DNA from: JBBQYD01 sp942493075
Lineage (GTDB): Bacteria; Verrucomicrobiota; Verrucomicrobiia; Limisphaerales; UBA8199
DNA: 64,000 nt
Assembly: GCA_942493075.1 (NCBI GenBank)
Contig: OW818681.1
Span: 5,394,001-5,458,000, forward strand
Reading direction: 5' to 3'
Every line of letters starts with the position of its first letter. The stretch's first letter is position 1. The notes below the pieces were generated by a model. The model worked only from the letters and a program-made list of their open reading frames with translations. It was not told the DNA's origin and searched no databases. Shown one piece after another: positions 50,302-58,218 of this stretch. A program made the translations under genes and the position numbers.

Positions 50302-50463
50302 ATGACTAAATCGTTGGAAGTAATCAGTGAAGCGGTCAGCAATCCCAAACATCCATTCCGGAAAGTGGATAACCAGCCAAAGAAGCCGCAGAAAAACCGT
50401 TACGAACGCAGAAAGATCAAAGAATATCTGCACCTGGGGGATTGGGCGCCCGGTGAAACCTAA
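50302..50463 (+). CDS. 53-residue basic protein of unknown function
   Basis: MTKSLEVISEAVSNPKH, then FRKVDNQPKKPQKNRYERRKIKEYLHLGDWAPGE. It is highly charged and Lys/Arg-rich with no membrane segment. GGAAAG upstream of the ATG may serve as ribosome binding site. A textbook terminator follows 33 bases after the stop, which supports a real transcript on this strand. The family is not recognised. Confidence 0.6.
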   Translation: MTKSLEVISEAVSNPKHPFRKVDNQPKKPQKNRYERRKIKEYLHLGDWAPGET

Positions 50464-50496
50464 CAAATTCTTCAATAATCGCTAATAAGAACAACG

Positions 50497-50520
50497 GCCA
50501 CGCGAGTGCGTGGCTTTTTT
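50497..50520 (+). terminator. Rho-independent terminator after the 53-residue gene
   Basis: GCCACGC-GAGT-GCGTGGC (50497-50514) is followed by six T (50515-50520). It lies directly before the end of the convergent Fur-family gene. Confidence 0.92.
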
Positions 50521-50530
50521 GTTGTCCGAT

Positions 50531-51004
50531 TCACCGTTTTTGACACGCCGGACAGAGCCCAAAGAACTCAAGTTTGTGGGTCACACTACGAAAACCGTGA
50601 CGCCGGCCGATTTCCTGTTCCAGTTCGTGAACCAGGCAGTCTTCAAGCTCCACTACGCGCGAGCACTTCTCGCAGATCAGGTGGTGGTGATGCCCATCAT
50701 CACCCTCAGCCAGCAGTTCAAACCTGGCCATGCCATCCCCGAACTCATACCGTTTTACCATTCCCATGGTCTCCAGCAGATTCAGGGCACGGTAAACGGT
50801 AGCCAGGTTGCAACCCTCTGGCAGAGCTTTATGGATGTCCCGAACGGCAAGTGGATGATTCTTCTGGCGAAGTAGGTCCAGGATGGACTGTCGCGGACCG
50901 GTCAGTTTCCGGGCGCCTCTCCGCAGCCGGCTGGCCAATTCCGGGAATGGAAGGTTCTTGCGGCATTTGGCGGAATGGCGGTGTGGATGGGAATGCTCGG
51001 CCAT
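50531..51004 (-). CDS. Fur-family metal-dependent regulator (Zur or Nur candidate)
   Basis: 157 residues. A His-rich N-terminus (MAEHSHPHRHSAKC) precedes the winged helix (LTGPRQSILDLLRQKNHPLAVRDIHKALPEGCNLATVYRALNLLETMGMVKRYEFGDG). The metal-sensing segment has four histidines (105-108), CEKC (111-114) and a second pair CPAC (151-154) for structural zinc. Which metal is sensed cannot be told from these motifs alone. A TTGCAA-N5-TTGCAA palindrome lies 72 bases upstream. Neighbours upstream on the same strand are zinc-free ribosomal proteins, which favours a zinc role (inference). Confidence 0.92.
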   Translation of the reverse strand: MAEHSHPHRHSAKCRKNLPFPELASRLRRGARKLTGPRQSILDLLRQKNHPLAVRDIHKALPEGCNLATVYRALNLLETMGMVKRYEFGDGMARFELLAEGDDGHHHHLICEKCSRVVELEDCLVHELEQEIGRRHGFRSVTHKLEFFGLCPACQKR

Positions 51005-51075
51005 GCAGAGGCAGTCTCGGTGGTGGATGAGACGAGGTCAACAGGAATAGGCTGCGGAAAGTTCTGGGGGGACGT

Positions 51076-51094
51076 ATTGCAAAGCGTTTGCAAT
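51076..51094. promoter_or_regulatory. 19-bp perfect inverted repeat, Fur-family operator candidate
   Basis: ATTGCAAA-GCG-TTTGCAAT has two perfect eight-base arms. TTGCAA-N5-TTGCAA is the arrangement reported for the nickel regulator Nur of Streptomyces and is close to some Zur-type sites. It lies between the terminator of the rpsR operon and the start of the Fur-family gene, 72 bases before its start codon, consistent with autoregulation. Confidence 0.65.
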
Positions 51095-51101
51095 TGGAAA
51101 A

Positions 51102-51130
51102 ATACAAAAACCCGCAACACCTGTTGCGGG
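51102..51130 (-). terminator. Rho-independent terminator of the dksA-rpmG-rpsR operon
   Basis: On the minus strand CCCGCAACA pairs with TGTTGCGGG (51111-51130) around a two-base loop, followed by TTTTTGTATT. It lies 23 bases after the rpsR stop. Confidence 0.9.
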
Positions 51131-51152
51131 TCTAAATCGCGGGCGCTACGCC

Positions 51153-51413
51153 CTACTTCATCAGCAGCATCTGCCGCGCGCGCTTGATCGCCGTGTTCAG
51201 GCGGCGCTGATAGTGCGCCGGCAAGCCGGTGTACTTGCGCGGGAGAATGCGGCCTTGATCGGTCACAAATTGCCGCAGAAGATTGGTGTTCTTAAAGTCC
51301 AGCGCCTCAACCGTAAAGTCGATCTTCGGCTTGGGCCGCGGGGTGCGGTTTTCCGAATACGACCGGCGTGAGCCGCGTTTGTCATTCTTGTCCGGACGAG
51401 TCTTACGAGGCAT
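51153..51413 (-). CDS. rpsR: 30S ribosomal protein S18, cysteine-free form
   Basis: 86 residues. S18 core: DFTVEALDFKNTNLLRQFVTDQGRILPRKYTGLPAHYQRRLNTAIKRARQMLLM. The N-terminal 30 residues are polar and basic and carry none of the CxxC pair present in zinc-binding S18 proteins. The usual partners rpsF, ssb and rplI are absent here; instead it sits eight bases after rpmG in a dksA-rpmG-rpsR operon. Confidence 0.95.
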   Translation of the reverse strand: MPRKTRPDKNDKRGSRRSYSENRTPRPKPKIDFTVEALDFKNTNLLRQFVTDQGRILPRKYTGLPAHYQRRLNTAIKRARQMLLMK

Positions 51414-51421
51414 AAACTGTA

Positions 51422-51589
51422 TTACTTGATTTCGCGGTGGACAGTGTGGCGACGCAAAGCTGGATTGAACTTCTTAAGCTCCAGCTTTTCGGGTTTCAAC
51501 TTCTTATTCCGCGTGGTGGTATAACGGGAGGGGGACTTGCCTTCCTTCCGCGCTTCTGTGCATTCGATCGTGATGATTTCGCGGGCCAT
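51422..51589 (-). CDS. rpmG: 50S ribosomal protein L33, zinc-free form
   Basis: 55 residues: MAREIITIECTEARKEGKSP, then the L33 core SRYTTTRNKKLKPEKLELKKFNPALRRHTVHREIK. Of the four zinc cysteines of C-plus L33, only Cys10 remains. The others are Ala13, Asn43 and Leu46 by alignment, so it should not bind zinc. Its ATG is three bases after the stop of the DksA-like gene. Confidence 0.95.
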   Translation of the reverse strand: MAREIITIECTEARKEGKSPSRYTTTRNKKLKPEKLELKKFNPALRRHTVHREIK

Positions 51590-51592
51590 AAA

Positions 51593-52192
51593 TTATTCTT
51601 TTTCCTTCTTCTCCTCTGGCTCTTCTTCCTCGGACTCGCTGGTCTCGTTGACACCGACAGAGTCAACTGAGCCCAAAGCGCCGAGGCGGCGCTGGCGGAG
51701 GGCGCCATCGCGCTCCAGTTGGGCTTGAGCTTGGACGGTGAACCGGGTCCAGGGAATCGCTTCAAGGCGGCTGCGGGGAATCGCTTTGCCAGTCAATTCG
51801 CAAATGCCGTAGGTGTTCTTCTCGATTCGCTTAAGCGCCTCTTCAATCTCGTAAATCGCATCCTGATCTGAGGATAGCAGGCTGAGAGCGAAATCACGGT
51901 CGAAATTATCGGTGCCGGAATCAGCCATGTGGAGGCTGTAACCCGCCAGTTCCTGAGCGGACTCTTTGGCAAGGCCACTCATCTGACGCAGCAGTTGATC
52001 GCGCAGCTCCAGCAACCGGTCATAAAAGACCTGCCACTCGGGCTTGATCTTTACTTCACCGTTGCGCTTTGTTTTGGGCGACGCGGCGGAGTGTCCCAAA
52101 ATGGACGCAGCCGTGGCTGGACCACTGGTCCTGCTTTCGGCTTTCTTGATTTCTTTTTTCTTCGTTGTCACGATACTAACTGGCTCTTCCAT
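51593..52192 (-). CDS. TraR/DksA-family protein with degenerate zinc finger
   Basis: 199 residues. A Lys-rich N-terminus (about 1-50) is followed by the helical coiled-coil part (WQVFYDRLLELRDQLLRQMSGLAKE), an acidic DSGTDNFDRDFALSLLSSDQDAIYEIEEAL segment containing the aspartates usual in DksA-like proteins, and the zinc-finger fold YGICELTGKAIPRSRLEAIPWTRFTVQAQ. Only Cys131 of four zinc ligands remains; the others are Thr134, Thr152 and Ala155. An acidic tail (EEEEPEEKKEKE) ends it. It is likely an RNA-polymerase secondary-channel regulator. Similar loss is seen in other zinc-independent DksA-like proteins. Confidence 0.88.
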   Translation of the reverse strand: MEEPVSIVTTKKKEIKKAESRTSGPATAASILGHSAASPKTKRNGEVKIKPEWQVFYDRLLELRDQLLRQMSGLAKESAQELAGYSLHMADSGTDNFDRDFALSLLSSDQDAIYEIEEALKRIEKNTYGICELTGKAIPRSRLEAIPWTRFTVQAQAQLERDGALRQRRLGALGSVDSVGVNETSESEEEEPEEKKEKE

Positions 52193-52456
52193 CTAGTTTA
52201 CAACCTCAAATCCTCCCGCTTGGAAGCCGCTGCCTCCCAATCGAGAGTGGGCGAATGTAGCAAAGAGACACAAATATTCCATAACAATCTTAGATTATTT
52301 TTGTCCCGTTGCCACGCTTACCGGGAGCTGGCCGGCTCCGCAAAGGGAGCTGGTGACGGTCTTTGACAGCCTTTTCATTCAGAAGTTCAACCTGTGGGAA
52401 GAAATCGCGGAGACCTTCTGCTGTCAGCCATTTACTCCTAATCTGCGCTCGCGTGA

Positions 52457-53290
52457 TTATCCCTTCTCAATGCAGGCATAAGCATTGTGATTATGGATGC
52501 TTTCGTGGTTCTCCGCCTCGGCTTTGTACCAGGTCACATCGGGATGGGCGTTAAGCTTAAGTGCGACGTTGCGCACCAGATCCTCCACAAACACCGGGTT
52601 ATCGTAGGCTCGTTCGGTCACAGCCTTCTCATCCTGGCGTTTGAGCAAACCGTAGAGTTCGGAACTCGCGGAACTCTCGATAATCGAGATCAGATCCTCG
52701 ATCCACACCGCTTTTTGGGAGCGAATCTGGACGGTTACCTCCCCTCGCTGGTTGTGTGCGCCGTAAGCAGCAATGGCCTTCGAGCACGGGCACAGAGTTG
52801 TCACCATAGCCTTCACGGTTAGGACAAAATCGATTTCTTTCCCGCAAGCCGACGCATCAAAACGCGCAACGTAATCCATTACGCTCTCCAAACCAGTCAC
52901 GGGTGCCTTCTTTACCATGAAATACGGAAACTCCATTTCGAGATGCGAAGTTTCCGCGTGGAACTTCTGCTGCATGGCGTGGAGGATTTCCGTGAGATTC
53001 TGCACATGAATGGTACTGCCATGAGCGTTGAGAACTTCGATGAAGCGGCTCATGTGGGTGCCTTTGAATTCTTTAGGCAAATCCACGAACATGCCGATAG
53101 TGGCCACAGTGTTCTGGACGGCATGGGCCTTGTCACGCACCTGGATGGGGTAGCGCAAACCACGGACACCGACCTTGTCGATGCGCAGTTCCCGGTGGTC
53201 CCTCTCACTCTGCTTGTCATGCAGTTTCTCCGCCCCGCCAGCCACCGTGGCCGGAGCCTGCTTAACCTGGGCTTCACCCGTCCTAATCAT
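52457..53290 (-). CDS. folE2: GTP cyclohydrolase IB
   Basis: 277 residues from the ATG at 53290 (an in-frame TTG at 53299 is possible). The conserved TTLCPCSKAIAAYGAHNQRG (Cys167 and Cys169) and HESIHNHNAYA near the end, plus RFIEVLNAHG and METFPYF-like EMEFPYF, identify the FolE2 family. It opens GTP to dihydroneopterin triphosphate, entry to folate and queuosine. FolE2 accepts several metals, unlike zinc-bound FolE, and is a common Zur target. The 264-base gap between it and dksA holds no gene. Confidence 0.93.
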   Translation of the reverse strand: MIRTGEAQVKQAPATVAGGAEKLHDKQSERDHRELRIDKVGVRGLRYPIQVRDKAHAVQNTVATIGMFVDLPKEFKGTHMSRFIEVLNAHGSTIHVQNLTEILHAMQQKFHAETSHLEMEFPYFMVKKAPVTGLESVMDYVARFDASACGKEIDFVLTVKAMVTTLCPCSKAIAAYGAHNQRGEVTVQIRSQKAVWIEDLISIIESSASSELYGLLKRQDEKAVTERAYDNPVFVEDLVRNVALKLNAHPDVTWYKAEAENHESIHNHNAYACIEKG

Positions 53291-53396
53291 AGGAAGCAAC
53301 GTAACAGCGAAATCGGGTTTTGTAAAAAGTTACCCTCTGCCGGTCTTGCTTCAAGGTTTTGACACACACACCGCAGCAGCGTATTACTTCGGGAGC

Positions 53397-54314
53397 ATGA
53401 GATTGATTCGGTCCTTCTGGTTCGGCTGCCTGACCTTCCTGTTACTACTTTCTGCCGCCTCGGCTGAGGTTCTGCGGCTCGCCAGCTATAATGTCGAAAA
53501 CTATGTGGACGAGGCTACGGGCACGCGGCGTCCCAAGCCGGAGTCGGCCAAACTGAAGGTCAAAGAGAACATCTTGGCGCTTAAGCCGGATGTGATCGCG
53601 CTGCAAGAGATGGGACGAGAATCCGCCCTTCGGGAGTTGCAGGCCTCTTTGAAGGCCGGTGGGCTCGACCTGCCCTACGTGGAGCATGTGAAAGGCTGGG
53701 ACACCAACATATTTGTGGCGGTCCTGAGCCGGTTCCCAATCGTTGAGCGGCGTTCACATACCAACGAGAGCTTTTTGCTGAATGGGCGTCGTTTTCAGGT
53801 GAGCCGGGGGTTCGCTGAAGTGGATATCAAAGTGAGCGACAATTACACATTCACGCTATTCACGGCGCATTTAAAATCTAAGCGCGCGGTTGCGGAAGCT
53901 GACGAGGCAGAACTACGCCTCGAGGAGGCCCGACTTCTGCGGGAGAAGATCACAGCCCGCCTGGAGTCGAATCCCAATGCCAGGATCGCCGTGCTGGGTG
54001 ATTTCAATGATCACAAGGATTCGACCTCGACCCGCGCAGTGATCGGACGCGGCAAGTTCAAACTAATCGACACCCGTCCAGCGGAACCCAACGGCGACAA
54101 CCAGCCCAATGAGAATCCCGCCTGGGAACCCAGGAACATCACCTGGACGCATTATTACGGCAAAGAAGACGTTTATAGCAGGATTGATTTCCTCCTGATT
54201 AGCCCGGCCATGGCGCAGGGCTGGCAAACCAACAAAACTCAGATCCTTGCTGTCCCTAATTGGGGAGTCGCCTCCGATCACCGTCCGATCATGGCAACAT
54301 TTGAACTGCCTTGA
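53397..54314 (+). CDS. Exported endonuclease/exonuclease/phosphatase-family protein
   Basis: 305 residues from the ATG at 53397, giving a signal peptide (FWFGCLTFLLLLSAASA). The EEP fold is shown by RLASYNVENY, ALQEMG, LFTAHLKSK, AVLGDFNDHKD and the terminal ASDHRPIMATF, which together hold the catalytic Asn, Glu, His and Asp residues. The extracytoplasmic location suggests a nuclease or phosphatase acting outside. The open frame upstream to 53175 overlaps folE2 on the other strand and is not coding. Confidence 0.88.
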   Translation: MRLIRSFWFGCLTFLLLLSAASAEVLRLASYNVENYVDEATGTRRPKPESAKLKVKENILALKPDVIALQEMGRESALRELQASLKAGGLDLPYVEHVKGWDTNIFVAVLSRFPIVERRSHTNESFLLNGRRFQVSRGFAEVDIKVSDNYTFTLFTAHLKSKRAVAEADEAELRLEEARLLREKITARLESNPNARIAVLGDFNDHKDSTSTRAVIGRGKFKLIDTRPAEPNGDNQPNENPAWEPRNITWTHYYGKEDVYSRIDFLLISPAMAQGWQTNKTQILAVPNWGVASDHRPIMATFELP

Positions 54315-54371
54315 ACCCTGCCGCTCAGGCCCGGAATCCTGCTCGCTTGTGCTGCCGGCAGTTTGTCAGGA

Positions 54372-54400
54372 TTGACACCCACAGTGCAAGGGAGGAGAAT
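54372..54400 (+). promoter_or_regulatory. Sigma-70-type promoter of the homocysteine methyltransferase gene
   Basis: TTGACA (54372-54377), a 17-bp spacer and GAGAAT (54395-54400) form a promoter 55 bases before the start. The -10 sequence is the same as at 7237-7242. The leader of about 48 bases shows no riboswitch that I can name. Confidence 0.55.
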
Positions 54401-54454
54401 CGGCACCGTTCCCGGGTTGGCTCGCGGTGAGCCGTTCTGGGCGATGACTGCTGT

Positions 54455-55363
54455 ATGAACAAACCACTACTGGAAGTCCTCCGGGAGAAACCGCTGGTCT
54501 GTGACGGGGCAATGGGAACGCAACTCATGCTTGCAGGGCTTGAGCAAGGGGCTTGCGGCGAGATGTGGAACCTGACTTACCCTGAACGCGTGCTGGAGAT
54601 TCAACGCCGTTACGTCGAAGCGGGGGCCGATTGCCTGATCACCAACACTTTTGGTGCAAACCCCATCACCTTGGAGCGACATCAACATGCCGCGGATCTG
54701 ACAGTGATCAATGAAGCAGGGGCGCGCATTGCCAGGGAGGCTTTCGGGGGGAAACCAGGATTCGTGCTGGGCGATATTGGCCCGGTAGGCGGCATGCTTG
54801 AGCCCTACGGGGAGCTCCAGGCAACGGATGTTCGGCGCGGGTTGCTTGAGCAAGCCCGGGCCCTGGTCCGCAGCGGGGTCGATGCCATTATCCTGGAAAC
54901 TCAGACTGCGTTGGAGGAAATCGTGCTCGGAATCGAAGCAGCGCAAGAAGCGGGCGCACGCTGCATCATCGCTTCCTTCGCCTATGACCGCTCGGCAGAT
55001 GGCCGGTTCTTCCGAACCATGATGGGAGTATCCCCGGAGCAGGCTGCGGCGTTTGCACAGGAAAAAGGAGCCCATGTGATCGCGTTGAATTGCGGCACAG
55101 GCATGGATATGGAAGCGGCGGCGCGAGTGATCCCTCTGTATAAATCCTCCTGCACACTTTTCACCATGGCGCAGCCGAATGCCGGGTTGCCCGTGCTGGA
55201 GAATTCCAAAGCGGTTTACAAGCAGAGCCCCGAAGCGATGACAGCCATGCTGCCGGCTCTGCTGCAGGCTGGGACCAATATCATCGGTTCCTGCTGTGGA
55301 AGCACCCCTGAACACACCCGCGCCATTCGTGCCGGCATCGACAAACTCCAGGAATCGTTATGA
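54455..55363 (+). CDS. Homocysteine S-methyltransferase-domain protein
   Basis: 302 residues: a single homocysteine-binding TIM barrel as in the first domain of MetH, or BHMT/MmuM. Motifs are VCDGAMGTQLM, ITNTFGAN, the zinc ligands in ALNCGTG and GSCCGS, and ILETQTALEE. It probably transfers a methyl group to homocysteine. There is no cobalamin or folate domain in this polypeptide, so the donor or a partner subunit must come from elsewhere. The stop overlaps the next gene by ATGA. Confidence 0.9.
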   Translation: MNKPLLEVLREKPLVCDGAMGTQLMLAGLEQGACGEMWNLTYPERVLEIQRRYVEAGADCLITNTFGANPITLERHQHAADLTVINEAGARIAREAFGGKPGFVLGDIGPVGGMLEPYGELQATDVRRGLLEQARALVRSGVDAIILETQTALEEIVLGIEAAQEAGARCIIASFAYDRSADGRFFRTMMGVSPEQAAAFAQEKGAHVIALNCGTGMDMEAAARVIPLYKSSCTLFTMAQPNAGLPVLENSKAVYKQSPEAMTAMLPALLQAGTNIIGSCCGSTPEHTRAIRAGIDKLQESL

Positions 55364-56235
55364 CTAATCAGCTCGCCTCAATCGAATATCTGAAGCAGAA
55401 AGGCATGGACCTTGCCGTGGACTATGGCCCGAAGGTGCTTGTAGCCGTGCTGATCATGGTGGCCGGTTACTTTGCGGCCCAATGGGTGGTTCGCCTCGTG
55501 GATCGGGGCCTGAAACGGTTCAGCTTCGAACCGCCCGTGCATACACTCATGCTGCGGATGGTTCGCACGCTGGTTCTGCTGCTCTTTATTCTCATCGCTC
55601 TGACCAACCTGAAGATTGAACTTCTGCCTCTGATAGCCGGCCTGGGCGTTGCGGGTGCCGGGGTGGCATTCGCCATGCAAGGAGTCCTGAGCAATCTCTT
55701 CGCAGGGCTCACCATCATCTTCACCCGCCCATTCCGCGTGGGGGAGTATGTCTCCATGATCGGCGTTGAAGGTCGTGTCGAATCCATCGAGCTATTCTCC
55801 ACGTATCTCAGTCATCCGGACCGTTCCCGAATCGTCGTTCCAAACCGAAAAATCGTGGGGGAGATCCTTCATAACTACGGCAAGATTCGCCAACTCGATG
55901 TGATTGTTCGTGTGGCCTATAACACCGACCTCAATGCCGCCATGCACGCCATCAATACCGTTTTGCAGCGGAATCCGTCGGTGCTCAAAGACCCCAGCCC
56001 CATTGTTCGCGTTTTGGTGCTGGCGGATTCATCCATCAACATCGCGATTAAGCCGTGGGTGCCTGTCCTGGAGTACTGCGATGCAGCAGGAGACATCAGC
56101 AAAGCTGTGGTGGAAGAGTTTCGTTCGCAAAAAATCTCGATTCCATTCCCGCAGCGCGAAATTCGGGTCTTGAACGGCGCGGATTGCTCAACCGATTCCT
56201 TGTTGCCATCGCGTTCCGGCCAGGCGCAAACGTAA
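55360..56235 (+). CDS. MscS-family mechanosensitive ion channel
   Basis: 291 residues. Three helices (VLVAVLIMVAGYFAAQWVV, LMLRMVRTLVLLLFILIALTNL, LIAGLGVAGAGVAFAMQGVLSNLFAG) include the glycine-alanine pore helix, and the beta domain (FRVGEYVSMIGVEGRVESIELFSTYL, IVVPNRKIVGEILHNY) is typical. The C-terminus ends in polar residues. It releases solutes on hypo-osmotic shock. Translationally coupled to the preceding methyltransferase. Confidence 0.92.
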   Translation: MTNQLASIEYLKQKGMDLAVDYGPKVLVAVLIMVAGYFAAQWVVRLVDRGLKRFSFEPPVHTLMLRMVRTLVLLLFILIALTNLKIELLPLIAGLGVAGAGVAFAMQGVLSNLFAGLTIIFTRPFRVGEYVSMIGVEGRVESIELFSTYLSHPDRSRIVVPNRKIVGEILHNYGKIRQLDVIVRVAYNTDLNAAMHAINTVLQRNPSVLKDPSPIVRVLVLADSSINIAIKPWVPVLEYCDAAGDISKAVVEEFRSQKISIPFPQREIRVLNGADCSTDSLLPSRSGQAQT

Positions 56236-56301
56236 GGAACAATCTTATCAATCTTGCTCCGCCCTTGAGTCGCAGCCTAAGCCTGCTAGATTCCTGAGCT
56301 T

Positions 56302-57282
56302 ATGAGCACGCCTTTAGGTGAGCAGGTACAGGAAGCCGCCGCATGGATACGCCGCCTTCGACAGGAAGTCGGTCGCGTTATTGTTGGCCAGGAGAATCTC
56401 GTAGACCGCCTGCTCGTGGGGCTGCTAGCTAACGGCCATGTGTTGCTCGAAGGCGTGCCCGGGTTGGCAAAAACCCTTTCAGTGCGCATCCTTGCCAATG
56501 CGATTCAAGCCTCGTTTCATCGAATTCAGTTCACCCCCGACCTCCTGCCGGCGGACATCATTGGCACGCTGATTTACAGTCCGCAGGATGGCAAGTACCA
56601 CGCCACCAAGGGACCCGTTTTCGCGAATTTCGTGCTGGCAGATGAAATCAACCGCGCGCCAGCCAAGGTGCAATCTGCCCTGCTTGAAACCATGCAGGAG
56701 CGCCAGGTAACGCTGGGCGGCGAGACCATGCCGCTGCCATCTCCTTTCCTGGTGCTGGCTACGGAGAACCCGATCGATCAGGAGGGCACCTACCCGCTTC
56801 CAGAAGCCCAGGTGGATCGATTCATGTTCAAAGTCCTGCTGGACTACCCTTCCTACGATGAGGAGCGGCAGATCCTGGACCGAATGGCCTTCACCGCGCC
56901 GGAAATGAAGGTGCAACCTGTCATTGACCTGGATGAAATTGTTCGCACGCGTGCGTTGGTGGACCAGATCCATGTGGATACGAAAGTGAGGGATTACATC
57001 GTGCACCTCGTGTTTGCGACTCGAAAGCCGGATCAGTATAAAATCGACATCAAGCATTTCATCCAGTTCGGGGCCTCTCCTCGGGCTACGATTTATCTCA
57101 CATTGGCGGCCAAGGCGTGGGCGCTGCTCCAAGGCCGGGCCTATGTGACGCCGGAAGATGTCAAAGCCATCGGGCCGGATGTGTTGCGGCACCGGATCAT
57201 TCTTACGTATGAAGCGGAAGCCCAGGCGGTGAGCACCGACGATATTATTAAGAAGATTTTCAGCGCTGTGCCGGTGCCATGA
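56302..57282 (+). CDS. MoxR-family AAA+ ATPase
   Basis: 326 residues. Walker A GVPGLAKT, Walker B FVLADEINRAPAKVQSALLETMQE, and sensor-1 LVLATENPIDQEGTYPLPEAQVDRF are typical of MoxR. It acts as a chaperone-like ATPase for VWA-domain partners such as the Bat proteins downstream. The next gene (DUF58) begins 21 bases after its stop. First of a seven-gene operon. Confidence 0.95.
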   Translation: MSTPLGEQVQEAAAWIRRLRQEVGRVIVGQENLVDRLLVGLLANGHVLLEGVPGLAKTLSVRILANAIQASFHRIQFTPDLLPADIIGTLIYSPQDGKYHATKGPVFANFVLADEINRAPAKVQSALLETMQERQVTLGGETMPLPSPFLVLATENPIDQEGTYPLPEAQVDRFMFKVLLDYPSYDEERQILDRMAFTAPEMKVQPVIDLDEIVRTRALVDQIHVDTKVRDYIVHLVFATRKPDQYKIDIKHFIQFGASPRATIYLTLAAKAWALLQGRAYVTPEDVKAIGPDVLRHRIILTYEAEAQAVSTDDIIKKIFSAVPVP

Positions 57283-57303
57283 TAGGCCGAGGGTATCATC
57301 CTC

Positions 57304-58218
57304 ATGACCATTGCCGAATTACTCGAAGCCGTTAGAAGGGTGGAGCTGCACACCAATCGCCTGGTGAATGATACCATGGTTGGAGCGTATCTCAGCCATT
57401 TTAAGGGGCGCGGCATGGACTTCGAGGAGCTGAGAGAGTACATGCCGGGGGATGAGGTTCGGGACATTGATTGGAACGTGACTTACCGGCTGGGGCGGCC
57501 GTTTGTCAAGCGCTACCGCGAGGAGCGGGAATTGGCGATGGTCATTGCTTTGGACGTTTCGGCTTCATCGCTGTTTGGCTCGACGCAACGCACGAAAAGG
57601 GAGTTCGCCACCGAAGTGGCCGCTACTCTCGCGTTCTCCGCAGCACGCAGCAGTGACAAGGTTGCCCTGCTGCTCTTCTCAGATCGGGTGGAGCTGTTTC
57701 TGCCGCCACGGAAGGGTCGGCGCCATCTCCTCCGGCTGTTGCGCGAGATGCTTGTTTTCACCCCGCAGCGAACCGGCACGGACATCCCGGGAGCGCTTGG
57801 TTTTCTTAACCGCGTGCTGCCCCGGCGAAGCTTTGTGTTTTTGTTAACGGATTTTCTGCACAACCTTGGGGCTCCAGAAACGCAACCAGCTTCACGAGGC
57901 ACCCTGGATGAACTGGGACTCACCAATGCGCGGCACGACCTGGTCTGCGTGCATTTGCATGATCCCCGGGAAAGCGTGCTGCCCGAAGCCGGGTTGCTGA
58001 CAGTTGAGGATGCGGAGACGGGTGAATTGCTGGAGCTTGATTCCAGCCGTGCTGCCGTCCGCGACCGATTCGCAGCCGTGAACACGGAGCGGTTGGAGAA
58101 TCTGGATCGCGCTTTTCGACGCGCAGGCATTGAGACTTTGAGGTTCAGTACCGACACACCCTACGCACAGGTGCTGCAGCGGTTTTTCGAGACACGCCGA
58201 GGCAGGAGGCGCAGATGA
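57304..58218 (+). CDS. DUF58-domain protein
   Basis: 304 residues. The DUF58 motif GRGMDFEELREYMPGDEVRDIDWNVTYRLG leads to a VWA-like fold with ALDVSASSLFG as a variant MIDAS and LLFSDRVELFLPPRKG. It likely links MoxR to BatA/B. The stop overlaps the next ATG, which has an AGGAGG ribosome binding site. Confidence 0.92.
   Translation: MTIAELLEAVRRVELHTNRLVNDTMVGAYLSHFKGRGMDFEELREYMPGDEVRDIDWNVTYRLGRPFVKRYREERELAMVIALDVSASSLFGSTQRTKREFATEVAATLAFSAARSSDKVALLLFSDRVELFLPPRKGRRHLLRLLREMLVFTPQRTGTDIPGALGFLNRVLPRRSFVFLLTDFLHNLGAPETQPASRGTLDELGLTNARHDLVCVHLHDPRESVLPEAGLLTVEDAETGELLELDSSRAAVRDRFAAVNTERLENLDRAFRRAGIETLRFSTDTPYAQVLQRFFETRRGRRRR

Noticed and set aside
50099..50305. 68-codon frame before the 53-residue protein
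   Set aside because: It runs through a hairpin and probable promoter sequence, its composition is unlike a protein, and it ends inside the next gene's start.
52193..52456. Gap between dksA and folE2 as a site for a Zur-like operator
   Set aside because: No TTGCAA-N5-TTGCAA-like repeat is present; only an AATCT-T-AGATT palindrome and a weak GGAGC/GCTCC hairpin.
54315..54454. Possible methionine or cobalamin riboswitch before the homocysteine methyltransferase gene
   Set aside because: No SAM, SAH or B12-box pattern could be recognised; only a promoter was supported.
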